A stretch of 64,000 nt of DNA, from positions 43,339 through 107,338 of the forward strand of contig JAFAGO010000045.1 in NCBI GenBank assembly GCA_023422635.1. The letters are read 5' to 3'. The first letter of the stretch is position 1, and every line of letters begins with the position of its first letter. Source of the DNA: Bacteroidota bacterium (GTDB lineage Bacteria > Bacteroidota > Bacteroidia > Flavobacteriales > Weeksellaceae). This document shows positions 61,751 through 64,000 of this stretch, piece after piece. The position numbers were made by a program, and so were the translations under genes. The notes below the pieces were generated by a model. That model was not told the origin of the DNA and did not search any database. It saw only the letters and a list, made by a program, of their open reading frames with translations.

Positions 61751-61850
61751 CCACACCGTCGGGTCGGGCTGTACGCTACTACTCCTCGTTTTGCCGCTCC
61801 GCTTCGCTCCGCGGCTTCACTGCGGGGTAACCGCTGCCATCCCTTACGCA
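61751..61850. repeat. Intergenic palindromic repeat, copy B
   Basis: Minus-strand reading: AGGGATGGCAGCGGTTACCC, a GC-rich variable middle (CCGCGGAGCGAAGCGGAGCGG), then AGCGTACAGCCCGACCC. It has the same two outer modules as copies A and C. It occupies most of the 334-base gap 61615-61948; nothing else is seen there. GC content is far above that of its surroundings. Confidence 0.7.
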
Positions 61851-61948
61851 AATGAAAAATACATTTTAAAAATTCGGGAAAATTGGTAAAGCCATTTTTG
61901 TCTGAAAAATAAATAAGGAAGCATAAGAAGATTAAACCTCATCAATAG

Positions 61949-62341
61949 TTAAAACCTAAATTTTCTATTATCCTTTTTCTCAGAAAGTTTCTTTTTATTG
62001 TCCAGCCGTTTGGCGATTTGCGCTTTCGAAGGTTTGGTTTTTTTTCTTGGCTTTTGAAGAATAATAGAGAGATTTACCAACTCAAGAATCTTTTCGGTTG
62101 CCAACTTCTTATTCTGAAACTGAGTTCTACTTTCAGAAACCGTTAACTGAAAAATACCATCTGTATTAATTCTATTTTTGAGTTTTAGAGCAATTCGTTG
62201 TTTTTCTTCATCAGAGAAAAATACACTTGCTTTCACGTTCCACATTACGGTAACGGACGTTTCAACTTTGTTCACATTTTGTCCGCCCGCTCCAGACGAC
62301 CGGGAAGTTTTGTAGGACAATTCTGTGGTGAAGTTTCTCAA
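61949..62341 (-). CDS. arfB: Peptidyl-tRNA hydrolase ArfB (rescue release factor)
   Basis: The TTG at 62341 gives LRNFTTELSYKTSRSSGAGG, the family's usual start; no ATG is available in frame nearby. The 130-aa protein has the GGQ motif (SGAGGQNVNKVETSVTV) that hydrolyses peptidyl-tRNA. Its Lys/Arg-rich C-terminal tail (KPSKAQIAKRLDNKKKLSEK) enters the mRNA channel of stalled ribosomes. The stop-codon recognition domains of RF1/RF2 are absent, as expected for ArfB. Confidence 0.9.
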   Translation of the reverse strand: MRNFTTELSYKTSRSSGAGGQNVNKVETSVTVMWNVKASVFFSDEEKQRIALKLKNRINTDGIFQLTVSESRTQFQNKKLATEKILELVNLSIILQKPRKKTKPSKAQIAKRLDNKKKLSEKKDNRKFRF

Positions 62342-62472
62342 TTTTTTTAGAATAAAGAACAAATATAAAAAGAAAAAAAGACTACAAAAGTTGCACGATA
62401 TTAATTCTCCTCTTCCCTAAAGAGTGGCAATTTTGCTGTCGCAAAAATTCACGGGGTGTTTTTTATTAATTG

Positions 62473-63519
62473 TCATTTTACAACGAATTCAAGCAACGCT
62501 CTTCTATTCACTTTTCCGTTGGGCGTTCTTGGTATTTCTGATACAAAAACAATTTCTTTTGGTTTGTGAAATTTTTGTTGGTAGTGAATGGTTGAAAGTT
62601 TCTCATTCAGGGCTGGATTTTCTTCACCTTCAATCACCAAAAGTAATTTTTGACCCAAAACTTCGTCGGGAATTCCTAAAAATACCACTTCGTTTGGAAT
62701 TACTTTTTTCACCATTGCTTCCAATTGTTCAGGGAAAATTTTGGCTCCGCCAGAATTAATAACATTGTCTATCCTTCCAAGAAATCGAAATTCATTTTCA
62801 TTTTTAATTTCAACTAAATCATTAGTTTTCAAAATATCAGAATTTAAACTTGGTGCATTAATGACCAAACATCCTCTGTCATCTTTAGAAATTTCAATAC
62901 CAACAAAAGCTGTAAAAAAATCCTCATTACTCGGAAAAATTTCTTTTAAAGCAATATGAGAAAGCGTTTCCGACATGCCATACGTTTCGTAGACTTTGGT
63001 TTTCGGTTTGTCATTGTCGGTCGTTGGCTGCAGAAGCTTTTCATTTATTTTATTTTTCAACGATGCGGAAACTGCAGCGCCACCAATAATAATCTTTTTA
63101 ATAAGGTGAATTTTGTCCAACGAATGTTCAACCTGAAGTGGCGTCATTGCACAAAAATCAATTTCTGTTTCGAGATTTTGCAATGGATGTAAAGAAGGTT
63201 CTACAATGTGCAATTTGAGTTTTTTTTCCAAAGAACGCACCATCATCATTTTACCTGAAATATATTCGATTGGCAAACATAACAACGCCGTATTTCCGTT
63301 TTGTAAATCAAGAAAATTGCACGTCATTTCTGCTGAATATTTCATTTTTTCTTTTTCAACTTCGAAAACTTTTGGTGTTCCCGTTGATCCAGAAGTTTGA
63401 ACAGAAACAGTTGACTTCTCGGAAAACCATTCTTGTAGAAAATCTAAGATTTTTTTTTGGAAATCTTTGTTAGGTTCCCAATTTTGAAATGAACTTTGGT
63501 TTGCAAAATCGATCGTCAT
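62473..63519 (-). CDS. menE: O-succinylbenzoate-CoA ligase (MenE-like AMP-binding enzyme)
   Basis: This 348-aa adenylate-forming enzyme has the P-loop-like VQTSGSTGTPKVFEVEK, the motif YGMSETLSHIA, and RIDNVINSGGAKIFPEQLE. The C-terminal lysine lies in FVSEIPRTPNGKVNRRALLE. The short length fits MenE, which makes o-succinylbenzoyl-CoA for menaquinone, the respiratory quinone of this group. Other men genes are not in the window, so the assignment rests on length and sequence style. Confidence 0.85.
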   Translation of the reverse strand: MTIDFANQSSFQNWEPNKDFQKKILDFLQEWFSEKSTVSVQTSGSTGTPKVFEVEKEKMKYSAEMTCNFLDLQNGNTALLCLPIEYISGKMMMVRSLEKKLKLHIVEPSLHPLQNLETEIDFCAMTPLQVEHSLDKIHLIKKIIIGGAAVSASLKNKINEKLLQPTTDNDKPKTKVYETYGMSETLSHIALKEIFPSNEDFFTAFVGIEISKDDRGCLVINAPSLNSDILKTNDLVEIKNENEFRFLGRIDNVINSGGAKIFPEQLEAMVKKVIPNEVVFLGIPDEVLGQKLLLVIEGEENPALNEKLSTIHYQQKFHKPKEIVFVSEIPRTPNGKVNRRALLEFVVK

Positions 63520-63555
63520 AATTGCGTTTTGGGTTCAAGATGGCACGTTTACTTC

Positions 63556-63655
63556 GCGTGAGGGCGAAAGTGTAAATCCTTTACGAGATCCAGCGGCGGC
63601 TTCGCCGCCGCTGGATCTCGTAAAGATTGGAGCTGTAGACCGACCCTTCGCTGGG
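63556..63655. repeat. Intergenic palindromic repeat, copy C with 21-bp hairpin
   Basis: Plus-strand reading: GCGTGAGGGCGAAAG, AATCC, then a perfect 21-bp stem (63580-63600 with 63604-63624) around a TTC loop, then AAAGATTGGAGCTGTAGACC and GACCCTTCGC. It shares the outer modules with copies A and B. The stem starts TTTACGAGATCC and is GC-rich at its top. A GGGCACGCCC palindrome follows at 63684. Confidence 0.75.
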
Positions 63656-63703
63656 AAACTTTTAAAAGTTACGCGTTGGAAAGGGGCACGCCCAAATGAT
63701 GAT

Positions 63704-64000
63704 TTACATTCTGTTTACCACTCCAATTCCTAAAAGGGAAAGTGATTTTTGAATGGTTTTAGCTGCCAATTCGGAGAGTTTTAGACGGAAATTTTTCACG
63801 TCGAAATCTTCATTATTAAGGATTGGATTGTTTTGATAAAACGAGTTGTAGGCCTTAACCACATCGTACACATAATTGGCAATAATGGCTGGAGACAGCG
63901 TATCTGCGGCCTTTGCCACCATTTCGCGGTAATTGGAAAGCAGTATTGTTAAATCTTTTTCGTTTTTGTTAAGCTCAATTTTTGGATTGAACTCCGAAAT
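63704..64000 (-). CDS. argS: Arginyl-tRNA synthetase, C-terminal end (start outside window)
   Basis: Only the last 98 residues are visible. They are the DALR anticodon-binding domain: NYREMVAKAADTLSPAIIAN, YVYDVVKAYNSFYQ and the end LLGIGVVNRM, all typical of ArgS. The catalytic HIGH and KMSKS regions lie beyond the right edge. Confidence 0.9.
   Translation of the reverse strand: MSEFNPKIELNKNEKDLTILLSNYREMVAKAADTLSPAIIANYVYDVVKAYNSFYQNNPILNNEDFDVKNFRLKLSELAAKTIQKSLSLLGIGVVNRM

Overview
The window looks like a chromosomal segment of a Bacteroidota bacterium, most likely a Weeksellaceae/Chryseobacterium-type flavobacterium. The evidence is the low GC content, TAnnTTTG-type promoter elements, near absence of Shine-Dalgarno sites, and Bacteroidota-typical genes: degradative-type HMG-CoA reductase, a deoxyhypusine-synthase-like protein, the radical SAM/TIGR03915 pair, and GreA-tail, DUF72 and DUF3853 proteins. 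The species call is inference; no search was run.

Region 1 (1-30365) is ordinary chromosome. In order it holds an M1 aminopeptidase (cut by the left edge), a pentapeptide-repeat protein, thyA, a GreA-tail protein, a secreted repeat protein, a DUF72 gene with an in-frame stop, nrdA and nrdB, a four-gene MacAB-like exporter operon, an HD phosphohydrolase, a hydrolase, a GH25 lysozyme, a deoxyribonucleotidase, two ABC-F genes, a 1-Cys peroxiredoxin, a small beta-barrel protein, an MscS channel, sucC, DUF423, HMG-CoA reductase with a tiny coupled membrane gene, and the radical SAM pair.

Region 2 (30366-51769, about 21.4 kb) is an integrative mobilizable element inserted in the 3' end of a tRNA-Gln gene. 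An 18-bp direct repeat marks its ends. The backbone is integrase, an unknown gene, a DUF3853 HTH protein, a VapE-like ATPase, a Toprim primase-like protein, a MobC-like protein, a relaxase and a membrane protein. No type IV secretion genes are visible, so transfer would need a helper. The cargo is a tightly packed, single-strand defence island (37703-50370): a small XRE regulator with promoter and palindrome, HsdR, a DUF262/DUF1524 (GmrSD-like) protein, an HsdM fused to one target-recognition domain, a PIN-like protein, a two-TM protein, an antiphage-type cytidine/dCMP deaminase, and a Cas4-like/DEDD nuclease fusion (DUF2779). A decayed Fic gene and a frameshifted IS1-family transposase lie between the cargo and attR. 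The element supplies both the 3' end of tRNA-Gln and a new terminator; the original terminator remains stranded beyond attL.

Region 3 (51770-64000) is chromosome again: tRNA-Gln, an MFS transporter, recA, an S9 peptidase, htpG, an Ivy-like lipoprotein, an alkyltransferase-like protein lacking the active-site Cys, a deoxyhypusine-synthase-like protein, ArfB, MenE and the end of argS. Three intergenic copies of one palindromic repeat family (near 7.8, 61.8 and 63.6 kb) lie outside the element.

The most interesting part is 42339-50370. There the TRD of the methylase differs sharply in base composition from its catalytic part, and four nuclease, sensor or nucleotide-enzyme genes follow with overlaps or gaps of 6 bases or less, in a combination I do not recognise as a named defence system.
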